From: JBBSHJ01 sp038253135 | Lineage (GTDB): Bacteria; Actinomycetota; Actinomycetes; Mycobacteriales; QHCD01 | NCBI GenBank assembly: GCA_038253135.1 | Contig: JBBSHJ010000052.1 | Span: 1-22,326 of the forward strand | DNA: 22,326 nucleotides | Direction: 5' to 3' | Part shown: positions 14,292 through 21,455 of the stretch, piece after piece | How positions within the stretch are numbered: the first letter of the stretch is position 1 | Layout of the letters: each line of letters opens with the position of its first letter | Notes under the pieces: model-generated | Database searches by the model: none | What the model saw: only the letters and a program-made list of their open reading frames with translations | What the model was told of the DNA's origin: nothing | Made by a program: the position numbers and the translations under genes

Positions 14292-15626
14292 ATGGTCCGC
14301 ATCGTGGTTCATCACCCGTCTGCCGTATGCCCTCGTGTCACCGACGCCGAACGCATCACGGTGCTGGTGCCCTTCACCGAGCGCACCCGCCGCTGGAACC
14401 TGCTGCGCTCGCACCAGTGGAGCGTGGTCGAGGTGATCCGGCTGACCACGGAGGATCCGGACATCGTCGGCTACGGCGAGACGGTCCCCCTCTACACGTG
14501 GGGTCGGGTCCCGGAAGAGGCGTTGCGAGCGGTCAGGGGCGCGAACCCGGCCGGATTCCTCGGCGACGACACGCTGGGCGCCGGTCTGCAGCAAGCGGTG
14601 TACGACGTCGTGGGCAAGACGCTCGGCGTACCGATGCACACGCTGCTGGGCCGCTCGCAGGTTCGCGAGGCATGTCCCCTTTCCTGGTGGAGCAACGACA
14701 TGCCGCCCGAGGTGCTCGCCGCCGAGGCGCAGGACGCTCTCGCCGCCGGATATCTGAGCCACAAATTCAAGGCCCGGCCGTGGTTCTGCGTCTACGAGCA
14801 GGTGGAGCGGGTGTCGGCCGTCACGCCGCCGTACTACACGCTCGACCTCGACTGGAACCAGATGCTCCTCGACGTCGGCCGGGCCGCTCCGGTGCTCCGG
14901 CGCCTCGACGGATACGAACGGATCGGCATCTACGAAACGCCCATCAGACAACAGCGCTACACCGATTACCGGCGGCTCCGGGACAAGGCGAGCCATCCGA
15001 TCGCCGATCACGCCAAGATGACGAGCACCCCCGAGTCGTTACCGAGGACGCTGCCGGACTCCATCGCCGCCGAGGCCCTCGACGGTTACGTGGTCAGCGG
15101 TGGCGTCAGCGCGGTCACCGAGCAGGCGATCCTCATCGGCGCCGCCAACCGCACGATGTGGCTGCAGCTCGTGGGCACCGGAATCACGACGGCGTACGCC
15201 GTGCAGCTCGGCGCGGTCCTTCCGGCGGCGACCTGGCCGGCCGTGACCTGTATGAACATCTACAGCGAGCAGCTGCTGCGCACGCCGATCGCGGTCGAGG
15301 GTGGTTACACCGCCGTGCCGGACGCGCCGGGCCTCGGCGTCGACGTGGACGAGGACGCCCTCGAGCGGCTCCGCATGACGCCCGGCGACGGCCCCGAGCC
15401 GTACCAGCGCGACTATCCCGGCCTCTACCTCACCGTTGACTGGCCGGGCGGGCGGCGCCGCTACTACGACGGCATCGACCAGCTCTGGGAGGACGCGTTC
15501 GCGGGCAACATCCCGGTGCAGGAACCCGGTGTGCGGCTCGACATCCAGCTCGAGGGTGAGGTCGAGGACTATCCCGCGATCAAAGCCCGTGTCGCTCGCT
15601 CGCCGTTGTGGGCCGCCGTTCCCTGA
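14292..15626 (+). CDS. Enolase-superfamily (mandelate racemase/muconate lactonizing type) enzyme, probable sugar-acid dehydratase
   Basis: A 444-residue member of the enolase superfamily, which abstracts the proton alpha to a carboxylate using Mg2+. The N-terminal capping domain covers about 1-125. The barrel has a KxK base pair (K158 and K160 in SHKFKARPWF). Metal-ligand candidates are D187 in LDLDWNQ and E215 in GIYETPI. The third ligand position falls at IADHAK (239-240), where D or H replaces the usual Glu, so the metal site is partly atypical. After GLGVDVDEDAL there is a C-terminal extension of about 75 residues, seen in many 430-450-residue members. Most relatives dehydrate aldonates or uronates, but the substrate is not determined. 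ATG 14292 has no clear ribosome-binding site, and GTG 14304 is an alternative. It probably forms an operon with the dehydrogenase 47 bp downstream and is divergent from the importer. Confidence 0.82.
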   Translation: MVRIVVHHPSAVCPRVTDAERITVLVPFTERTRRWNLLRSHQWSVVEVIRLTTEDPDIVGYGETVPLYTWGRVPEEALRAVRGANPAGFLGDDTLGAGLQQAVYDVVGKTLGVPMHTLLGRSQVREACPLSWWSNDMPPEVLAAEAQDALAAGYLSHKFKARPWFCVYEQVERVSAVTPPYYTLDLDWNQMLLDVGRAAPVLRRLDGYERIGIYETPIRQQRYTDYRRLRDKASHPIADHAKMTSTPESLPRTLPDSIAAEALDGYVVSGGVSAVTEQAILIGAANRTMWLQLVGTGITTAYAVQLGAVLPAATWPAVTCMNIYSEQLLRTPIAVEGGYTAVPDAPGLGVDVDEDALERLRMTPGDGPEPYQRDYPGLYLTVDWPGGRRRYYDGIDQLWEDAFAGNIPVQEPGVRLDIQLEGEVEDYPAIKARVARSPLWAAVP

Positions 15627-15673
15627 CCGTCGTCTGCCCGGCGCTCTGAGTGCTCGACCGCTACGCTCCCGCC

Positions 15674-17170
15674 ATGGCACCGTTGACCGAGCAGACGATT
15701 CCCGACGGTGTGCCGGGACCGACGTACGACCGATCCACGATCACCGCGGGCGTCGTGCATTTCGGCCTCGGCAACTTCCACCGGGCCCATCAGGCGCGCT
15801 ACCTCGATCAGCTGATGGAGCAGGGTCAGGCGCGGGAGTGGGGCATCTGCGGCGTGGGGCTCCTGCCCGGCGATGCGGTGATGCGCGATGTGCTGCGCGT
15901 GCAGGATCACCTCTACACGCTGGTGATCAAGCGGTACGACGGCTCGTGGGAGCCGCGCGTCGTCGGCTCGATCGTCGACTACCTCTTCGCTCCTGACGAC
16001 CCGGCGGCGGTCGTGGCCGCGCTGGCCGATCCGGCCATCCGGATCGCGTCCCTCACCGTCACCGAGGGCGGCTACAACACCGACGACGCCACCGGCGAGT
16101 TCGACACCGCGAACCCGCAGGTGCGCGCCGATGCCGCCGCGCTCACGGCCGGCGAGGACGCGCGGCTCAGCACCGTCTTCGGGCTGATCGCCGCCGGCCT
16201 GCGTCGCCGTCGCCGGGCCGGCGTCGCGCCGTTCACGGTCGTGTCCTGCGACAACGTGCAGGGCAACGGGGCCGTCGCGCGCAAGGCGATCGTCACCTTC
16301 GCCCGGCTGGCCGATCCCGACCTCGCCGACTGGATCGACGACGAGGTGGCCTTCCCCAATTCCATGGTCGACCGGATCACACCTGCGACGACCGACGAGG
16401 ACCGGTCGCAGGTCTCGCAGCGCTACGGCATCCAGGACGGATGGCCGGTGACCTGCGAGCCGTTCATCCAGTGGGTGCTGGAGGACACCTTCCCGCTCGG
16501 CCGGCCGGCGTACGACGAGGTCGGCGTGCAGTTGACCGACGACGTCGAGCCCTACGAGCTGATGAAGCTGCGGCTGCTCAACGCGAGCCACCAGCTGCTC
16601 GGTCATCTCGGCTACCTCGACGGCTACCGGCTCGTGCACGAGGTCGCGCAGGATCAGCAGTATCGCGATTTCATGCTGGCCTACATCCGCACCGAGGCGG
16701 CGCCGAGCCTGACGCCGGCCCCCAGCCTGGGCGTCGAGGACTACGCCGCCGAGATGGTCCGGCGCTTCTCGAACGAATACGTCCGCGACACGCTGCTGCG
16801 GCTCAATACCGGCGCGTCGGACCGCATCCCCAAATTCCTGCTGCCGGTCGTCCGCTACCAGCTGGCCGGCGGAGCCGATCGCGGCCACATCAACCACGCC
16901 GCCGTGGTGTGTGCGGCGTGGGCACGCACGGCGGGCGGTCCGGATCGGCTCGGCCAGCCGCTCGAGATCGTCGACAACATGCGCGCGCGGATCCTCGAGC
17001 TCGGCGCCGCGGCCCGCAACAATCCGCAGACATTCCTGCGCAACCCGGTCGTCTTCGGCGAGCTCGGCGACGACCCCCGCTTCAGCGCCGCCTTCTCGGC
17101 GGCGTACCGGAAGCTCGAGACGGAGGGCGTGCGCGCCACGATGGCCGCCGTCGACTCACTCGCCGGCTGA
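15674..17170 (+). CDS. Mannitol dehydrogenase family oxidoreductase (polyol or fructuronate type)
   Basis: A polyol-specific long-chain dehydrogenase/reductase of 498 residues, NAD(P)-dependent. The nucleotide-binding N-terminus is GVVHFGLGNFHRAHQARYLD (26-45). The catalytic signature K-x4-N-x2-H is K298, N303 and H306 in KLRLLNASHQLLGHLGYLDG. The upstream CDNVQGNG supplies the conserved substrate-binding Asn. Family members oxidise mannitol or arabinitol, or reduce fructuronate and tagaturonate. Pairing with a sugar-acid dehydratase resembles the uxuB-uxuA logic (fructuronate reductase with mannonate dehydratase), but the dehydratase here is of a KxK type, so this is a parallel and not an identification. 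ATG 15674 was preferred to GTG 15650 because family similarity begins just after it; neither has a good ribosome-binding site. The next gene starts 16 bp after the stop. Confidence 0.88.
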   Translation: MAPLTEQTIPDGVPGPTYDRSTITAGVVHFGLGNFHRAHQARYLDQLMEQGQAREWGICGVGLLPGDAVMRDVLRVQDHLYTLVIKRYDGSWEPRVVGSIVDYLFAPDDPAAVVAALADPAIRIASLTVTEGGYNTDDATGEFDTANPQVRADAAALTAGEDARLSTVFGLIAAGLRRRRRAGVAPFTVVSCDNVQGNGAVARKAIVTFARLADPDLADWIDDEVAFPNSMVDRITPATTDEDRSQVSQRYGIQDGWPVTCEPFIQWVLEDTFPLGRPAYDEVGVQLTDDVEPYELMKLRLLNASHQLLGHLGYLDGYRLVHEVAQDQQYRDFMLAYIRTEAAPSLTPAPSLGVEDYAAEMVRRFSNEYVRDTLLRLNTGASDRIPKFLLPVVRYQLAGGADRGHINHAAVVCAAWARTAGGPDRLGQPLEIVDNMRARILELGAAARNNPQTFLRNPVVFGELGDDPRFSAAFSAAYRKLETEGVRATMAAVDSLAG

Positions 17171-17185
17171 CGGCCTACCCCGGGC

Positions 17186-18337
17186 ATGCCTGCCGTCGAT
17201 GATCCGCGCATCCTGGTCGATGCCACGGCCGTCCCGCCCGACCGGCGCGGCGTCGGTCGCTACGTCGATTCCCTGCTCCCCGCGCTCGACGCGGCCGGTG
17301 CCCGCCTAGCCGTCACCTGCCGGGCCGAGGACGTCGGTCACTACGCCTCGCTGTGCCCGCATGCCGACGTGCTGCCTGCGCCGGCGGCGATCCGTCGGCG
17401 CCCGATCCGGCTGGCGTGGGAGCAGACGCTGCTGCCCGCGCTGATCGCGCGGACCGCGCCCGACGTCGTGCACTGTCCGCATTACACCCGCCCGCTCGCC
17501 GTACTCCGGCCGACCGTCGTGACCCTTCACGACGCGACGTTCTTCACCCATCCCGAGGCGTGGGAGCCGGTCAAGCGCCGCTTCTTCGGCACCTGGACCC
17601 GGGCCTCCCTGCGCCTGGCGACCCGGTGCATCGTCCCGTCGGCCGCGACCCGGGACGAGCTGGTCCGGATCCTCGGCGTGCGCCGCGCGCGCATCGACGT
17701 CATTCACCTCGGTGTCGACGAAGTGGTCTTCCACCGTCCGAGCCCGGCGGAGATCGGGCGAGCCAGGGACGTTCTCGGGATCGGCGACCGGCCGTACGTC
17801 GCCTTCCTGGGCACGCTGGAGCCGCGCAAGAACGTCCCCGCGCTCGTGCGCGGTTTCGCCGCCGCGGTGCGGGATCGGGCGGAGCGGCCGGTGCTCGTTC
17901 TGGCCGGTGGCACCGGTTGGGACGGGCGGCTGGACGAGGCCATCGCGAGCGTTCCCCGAACGGTGGAGATCATCCGTCCCGGATTCCTGCCCGGCGCGGC
18001 GCTCGCCGGCTACCTCGGCGGTGCGAGCGTCGTCGCCTATCCGTCGTTGGGTGAGGGCTTCGGCCTGCCGGTGCTCGAAGCCATGGCCTGCGGTGCGGCC
18101 GTGCTCACGACGCGACACCTGGCCCTGGGCGAGGTCGGCGGCGACGCGGTGGAATACACCGAGACGTCGGCGGACGCGATCGCCGCCGCAATCGGCCGCC
18201 TGCTCGCCGACGCGCCGCGTCGGGCCGCGCTCGCCGAGCGCGGGCTGAAGCGAGCAGCGGCTTTCCGCTGGGATACGGCTGCTGCGGCGCACCGTGCGGT
18301 CTACGCCGAGGCAGCAGCGACGTCACGAGGCAATTAG
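17186..18337 (+). CDS. Glycosyltransferase family 4 (GT-B fold) protein
   Basis: A 383-residue retaining glycosyltransferase. The N-terminal Rossmann half starts LVDATAVPPDRRGVGRYVDS, the glycine-rich acceptor-side loop, and includes DVVHCPHYTRPL and VVTLHDATFF. The donor-binding half has FLGTLEPRKN with R214 and K215 contacting the nucleotide-sugar phosphates. It also has the E-x7-E signature (E290 and E298 in GEGFGLPVLEAMACG). This form is usual for mannosyl- or glucosyltransferases that use GDP- or UDP-sugars. No membrane helix is present, so it acts at the cytoplasmic face. It follows the dehydrogenase closely, though its role is biosynthetic, so the pairing may be only positional. Its TAG and the stop of the opposite ribonuclease gene lie in one 12-bp palindrome. 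Confidence 0.88.
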   Translation: MPAVDDPRILVDATAVPPDRRGVGRYVDSLLPALDAAGARLAVTCRAEDVGHYASLCPHADVLPAPAAIRRRPIRLAWEQTLLPALIARTAPDVVHCPHYTRPLAVLRPTVVTLHDATFFTHPEAWEPVKRRFFGTWTRASLRLATRCIVPSAATRDELVRILGVRRARIDVIHLGVDEVVFHRPSPAEIGRARDVLGIGDRPYVAFLGTLEPRKNVPALVRGFAAAVRDRAERPVLVLAGGTGWDGRLDEAIASVPRTVEIIRPGFLPGAALAGYLGGASVVAYPSLGEGFGLPVLEAMACGAAVLTTRHLALGEVGGDAVEYTETSADAIAAAIGRLLADAPRRAALAERGLKRAAAFRWDTAAAAHRAVYAEAAATSRGN

Positions 18338-18345
18338 TCGACTAA
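18334..18345. repeat. 12-bp palindrome joining two convergent stop codons
   Basis: TTAGTCGACTAA is a perfect palindrome. It contains the TAG of the glycosyltransferase gene (18335-18337) and, on the other strand, the TAG of the ribonuclease gene (18342-18344), with only four bases between. It has no loop for a hairpin and no T-run, so I do not call it a terminator. Confidence 0.6.
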
Positions 18346-18788
18346 CTATTCGGAGCGACCCGAACGAACGTCGCGTAGTGATCGCCCGTGTAATAGTAAT
18401 CGCCGCCGTCACCGCGGATGATCCGGCGGGCGCCGCGGTCAGATTCACCCGGCGTCGTGACGGTGTATTCGTGGTAATAGCCGTACGCCTCCCCCGGCAA
18501 CCGGTGCTCGTCGTTGCGGAAAACCGCGCCGTCGCTCGAGTAGGGGAACGGCCCGCCCGCCTCGATCAGCGTGATCGTGCGCCGCGCCTGCTCCGGAAGC
18601 GATGAGGCCGGTACGGCGCGGGCGCCCGGCCGGGCCGGCCGGCTGGAGTGCGAACCGGATGTGGACGAGTGCCCGCCGTCGGACAGTGCCTGCACGCCGT
18701 ACCCGACGGCGGCCACCAGCAGCAGCCCGATCAGGGCCAGGAGTGGACGCCGCGTGCGCAAGAACCGGGCGGCGTTCGTGGAGGGCAC
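18342..18788 (-). CDS. Guanyl-specific ribonuclease (RNase Sa/barnase-like, N1/T1 family) with membrane anchor
   Basis: The C-terminal 80 residues match Streptomyces RNase Sa closely: PFPYSSDGAVFRN, YGYYHEYTVTTPG, RGARRIIRG and YYTGDHYATF. Catalytic residues are E107, R122 and H137, with the 15-residue spacing from E to R as in RNase Sa (E54, R69, H85). This family cuts single-stranded RNA after guanosine. The N-terminus has a strong membrane segment (about 15-34) after basic residues, then a Ser/Gly/Pro linker, so the enzyme is exported or tethered outside. There is no cysteine at all, so the RNase Sa disulfide is missing. The GTG at 18788 gives 148 residues and has GAGGG nearby. No barstar-like inhibitor is next to it. 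The gene starts 24 bp from the divergent MDR gene. Confidence 0.9.
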   Translation of the reverse strand: MPSTNAARFLRTRRPLLALIGLLLVAAVGYGVQALSDGGHSSTSGSHSSRPARPGARAVPASSLPEQARRTITLIEAGGPFPYSSDGAVFRNDEHRLPGEAYGYYHEYTVTTPGESDRGARRIIRGDGGDYYYTGDHYATFVRVAPNS

Positions 18789-18793
18789 GGCCC

Positions 18794-18809
18794 TCGACTG
18801 TACGGTCGA
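18794..18809. promoter_or_regulatory. Near-perfect 16-bp palindrome in a 24-bp divergent spacer
   Basis: TCGAC-T-GTAC-G-GTCGA is symmetric except for one base pair. It occupies most of the gap between the ribonuclease and MDR start codons. It may be an operator or just chance in a sequence rich in GTAC and TCGA; no -10 or -35 boxes fit in the gap. Confidence 0.3.
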
Positions 18810-18812
18810 TCC

Positions 18813-19778
18813 ATGCGCGCGGTGTATGCGAGATCTCCGGACGCCGCCGATCCACTCGCCGCGCTCGAGGTCGGGGACCGGCCGGCGCCGACAGCACCTG
18901 CCGGCTGGACGACCGTCACGATGCGGGCAGCGTCGATCAACCACCACGATCTGTTCACGCTGCGCGGCGTCGGGATCGGCGCGGACGCCTTCCCGATGAT
19001 CCTCGGCTGCGACGGCGCCGGCGTCGACGAGGACGGCACCGAGGTCATCGTGCACGGCGTCATCGCCCGCGTGGACTGGACCGGCGACGAAACGCTCGAT
19101 CCGCGCCGCAGCCTGCTGTCCGAGCGCTACCAGGGCACCATGGCCGAGCGCGTCGCGGTGCCGCGGCGCAACGTCGTACCCAAGCCGGCGGCGCTCTCCC
19201 AGGCCGAGGCCGCCTGCCTCGGCGTCGCCTGGCTGACGGCGTACCGGATGCTCTTCGTCCGCTCGGGCCTGCGACCGGGAGAAACCGTGCTGATCCAGGG
19301 CGCCAGCGGTGGAGTCGCGACCGCCGCGACCGCGCTCGCACGGTCCGCCGGGCTGCGCGTCTGGGTCACCGGCCGAACCGAGGAGAAGCGCGCGCTGGCC
19401 GCCGCCCTGGGAGCGCACGAGACGTTCGCGCCGGGAGCGCGGCTGCCCGACCGCGTCGACGCCGTCATCGACGCCGTCGGCGAGGCGACCTGGGCCCATT
19501 CGCTGAGATCTCTACGACCGGGAGGCACCGTCGTCACGTGCGGCGCGACGAGCGGCGCGCGCGCGGATGCGGATCTCGCCCGCGTCTTCTTCCGGCAATT
19601 GCGGATTGTCGGCTCGACCATGGGCACGCGTGACGAGCTCACGTCCCTCGTCAGACTGCTGGAGTCCACCGGTTTGCGCCCTGAAATCAGCGAGGTCCTC
19701 CCGCTGGACCGTGCGGCCGAGGGATTTCACGCCATTGCCGGCGGGGACACCGCCGGCAAGATCGTCCTCACCATCTGA
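18813..19778 (+). CDS. Zinc-independent MDR-superfamily oxidoreductase (quinone oxidoreductase-like)
   Basis: A 321-residue medium-chain dehydrogenase/reductase. The GroES-like N-terminal domain (1 to about 125) has VTMRAASINHHDLFTLRGV and PMILGCDGAGV. The Rossmann domain has VLIQGASGGVATAATALARS with the NAD(P)-binding glycines at 163-167. The Cys residues that bind catalytic and structural zinc in alcohol dehydrogenases are absent, which places it with quinone oxidoreductase and enoyl reductase types that prefer NADPH. The ATG at 18813 starts MRAVYARSPD, normal for the family. Upstream in-frame extension would overlap the divergent ribonuclease gene. The Gfo/Idh/MocA gene starts 20 bp after the stop, so the two are likely co-transcribed. 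Substrate not inferable. Confidence 0.88.
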   Translation: MRAVYARSPDAADPLAALEVGDRPAPTAPAGWTTVTMRAASINHHDLFTLRGVGIGADAFPMILGCDGAGVDEDGTEVIVHGVIARVDWTGDETLDPRRSLLSERYQGTMAERVAVPRRNVVPKPAALSQAEAACLGVAWLTAYRMLFVRSGLRPGETVLIQGASGGVATAATALARSAGLRVWVTGRTEEKRALAAALGAHETFAPGARLPDRVDAVIDAVGEATWAHSLRSLRPGGTVVTCGATSGARADADLARVFFRQLRIVGSTMGTRDELTSLVRLLESTGLRPEISEVLPLDRAAEGFHAIAGGDTAGKIVLTI

Positions 19779-19798
19779 TCATTCACGAAAGGGTATTG

Positions 19799-20821
19799 AT
19801 GATCCGCATCGTCCAGGCCGGAATGGGTGGATTCGGCCGCAACTGGGCCACCGAAATGATCCCGCAGGTCACCGACGTCGAGGTCGTCGCGCGCGCCGAC
19901 GTCGCCGCCGCATCTCGGGAGAAGGCGATCACGGAGGGGCTGGTGGCGGCCGATCGGTGCTACGAGACCGTCGAAGCCGCGATCGAGGCCACCGACCCGG
20001 ACGCGGTTCTGGTCACCGCCAACCTGATCGGACACGTGCCCGCGGTGCGCGCCGGGCTCCAGGCCGGCAAGCACGTGCTCGTCGAGAAGCCGTTTGCCCC
20101 GACCGTTGCCGAGGCACGGGAACTGGTGGACCTCGCAGCGTCCGCGGGCGTGATGCTCATGGTCAGCCAGAACTACCGGTTCTTTCCCGCCGTGCGCGCC
20201 GTACAGCAGCTGATCGCCGACGGCGGGCTCGGCGCCCTGCACGCCGTCGAGCTCGACTTCCGCCGGTTCTCCGGCACCGATGGGCACCGCGGCCCGCATC
20301 ATTACCTCGACGAGCCGCTGCTCGTCGACATGTCCATTCACCATTTCGACCTCATGCGGGCCGTGCTCGGTCGCGATGCGACCGCAATCACCTGCCATAC
20401 CTGGGATCCCGAGTGGACTCTTTTCTCCGGTCCGTCCGAAGGTGTGGCCCTGGTCGGCTTCGGCACCGACCTGTCCCTGAGCTACCGCGGCAGTTGGATC
20501 AGTCATGGCAGTCCGACCACGTGGGCGGGTGAGTGGCGGATGGACATGGAGCACGGCGAGATCGCCTGGACCAGCCGTGGCGACGGCACGCTGGGCTGGA
20601 AGTCCGACGAGGTCTGGGTCCGCCGCAAGGGCCGCCGGCGCCGGGCCAGGCTCCCGGAGGTGCCGATGACCGACCGCGCCGGGAGCCTCACCGAGTTCGT
20701 GACTGCCCTCAAGGACGGTCGTGAACCCGAGACATCCGGGCGGGACAATCTCTCGACCCTGGCCCTGACGTATGCGGCGGTCGAGGCGGCGAGCACGGGC
20801 CGGCAGGTCACCATCACATAA
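19799..20821 (+). CDS. Gfo/Idh/MocA family oxidoreductase
   Basis: A 340-residue NAD(P)-dependent dehydrogenase of the glucose-fructose oxidoreductase, inositol dehydrogenase, MocA family. These enzymes act on sugars, cyclitols or their derivatives. The Rossmann domain begins IRIVQAGMGGFGRNW. The EKP motif is E96-K97-P98 in GKHVLVEKPFA, with K97 in the active site. The second domain contains LLVDMSIHHFDLMRAVLG, which carries the conserved Asp and His of the catalytic region. The ATG at 19799 has GAAAGGG five bases upstream; a TTG three bases earlier is in frame but less likely. It shares an operon with the MDR gene and fits the sugar-use theme. It is convergent with the HAD remnant, with a GC-rich hairpin between them. 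Confidence 0.92.
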   Translation: MIRIVQAGMGGFGRNWATEMIPQVTDVEVVARADVAAASREKAITEGLVAADRCYETVEAAIEATDPDAVLVTANLIGHVPAVRAGLQAGKHVLVEKPFAPTVAEARELVDLAASAGVMLMVSQNYRFFPAVRAVQQLIADGGLGALHAVELDFRRFSGTDGHRGPHHYLDEPLLVDMSIHHFDLMRAVLGRDATAITCHTWDPEWTLFSGPSEGVALVGFGTDLSLSYRGSWISHGSPTTWAGEWRMDMEHGEIAWTSRGDGTLGWKSDEVWVRRKGRRRRARLPEVPMTDRAGSLTEFVTALKDGREPETSGRDNLSTLALTYAAVEAASTGRQVTIT

Positions 20822-20882
20822 GCCAGCTTCACAATCGACGCTACACGCTGCTTATGCTGAACCCGACGCCGTACGAAGTCGC

Positions 20883-20924
20883 GGTCCGACTGCGCCGGCT
20901 CGCCTGAGGCCCGAGCCGCGGACC
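20883..20924. terminator. GC-rich two-stem hairpin between convergent genes
   Basis: An outer stem GGTCCG/CGGACC (20883-20888 with 20919-20924) encloses an inner stem GGCTCG/CGAGCC (20897-20902 with 20912-20917). An asymmetric internal loop and a 9-base apical loop complete it. It lies between the Gfo/Idh/MocA stop at 20821 and the HAD stop at 20927. There is no T-run on either side, as is common for actinobacterial terminators, so it may end transcription from both directions. Confidence 0.4.
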
Positions 20925-20926
20925 AG

Positions 20927-21455
20927 TCACGACTGGGCGTCGAGGACGATCCCGATCCCGTCACGCACATGATCGACCGCGTGGTCCGGCCGGTAGCCGT
21001 CCTCGGGCCACTCGCGTCCGAGCGTGACCCACACGGACGTGAGGCCGGCATTGCGGGCGCCGCCGATGTCGGCGACCGCGTTATCCCCGACCATGAACCC
21101 TGCAGTCATCGCGTTCAGCGACGTCCCGCAATTCTCGGCCGCCCGCTCGAACATCTCGACGTCGGGCTTGCTCACACCCTCGATCATCGACACGGCGTAC
21201 CCGTCGACGACCTTGTCGAGACCGGTGGTGCGGATCTTGATCTCCTGGGTCGGCGGCCCGTTCGTCACGATGGCGACGACCGCGCCCGCCGCTCGGATCG
21301 CGCGGATGCCTTCTATTCGCCTGCCTCTCGGCAAGGAGCCAGGCGACGGTGGCATCGACGTCGAGGCCGTGCTCGCCGGCGAAGATCTCGGCCCAGCGGC
21401 GAAAGGCCGCCGAATAGTCGCAGAGCGTGTCGTCGAGATCGAAGAGGACGGGCAC
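20927..21455 (-). pseudogene. HAD-superfamily phosphatase, internal deletion with frameshift
   Basis: GTG at 21455 starts VPVLFDLDDTLCDYSAAFRR, with HAD motif I (DLDDT). It runs through a partial helical cap (WAEIFAGEHGLDVDATVAWL) to about 21325. The sense then moves to another frame: EGIRAIRAAGAVVAIVTNGP (motif II, TNG), SKPDVEMFERAA (motif III Lys), GFMVGDNAVADIGGARNAG (motif IV) and a normal end. The two parts together give about 176 residues, roughly 50 short of a typical YjjG-like nucleotidase of this layout, and the missing stretch is cap-domain sequence. The length is not a multiple of three. I infer a deletion of part of the cap with a frame change near 21312-21325. The start shares one base with the lepA stop, so the original gene was coupled to lepA. 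Confidence 0.75.

Noticed and set aside
13458..15011. Long minus-strand ORF (517 codons) over the importer and dehydratase genes
   Set aside because: It is in a different frame from the binding-protein gene and antisense to the dehydratase. Composition is Arg/Gly/Ala/His-rich with no domain; it is a high-GC shadow.
12692..15439. 915-codon plus-strand ORF
   Set aside because: It crosses the binding-protein gene antisense and the dehydratase in a wrong frame; low-complexity Arg/Gly/Ala-rich translation.
15569..16897. 442-codon minus-strand ORF opposite the mannitol dehydrogenase gene
   Set aside because: The plus strand has an intact family protein with catalytic residues; the antisense product has no recognisable motif.
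20854..20907. 17-codon ORF between the Gfo/Idh/MocA gene and the HAD remnant
   Set aside because: No ribosome-binding site, very short, and partly inside the hairpin; nothing supports translation.
4544..21454. A single integrated mobile element or genomic island
   Set aside because: No integrase, transposase, tRNA-derived attachment site or flanking direct repeats were seen, and base composition does not visibly differ from the flanks.
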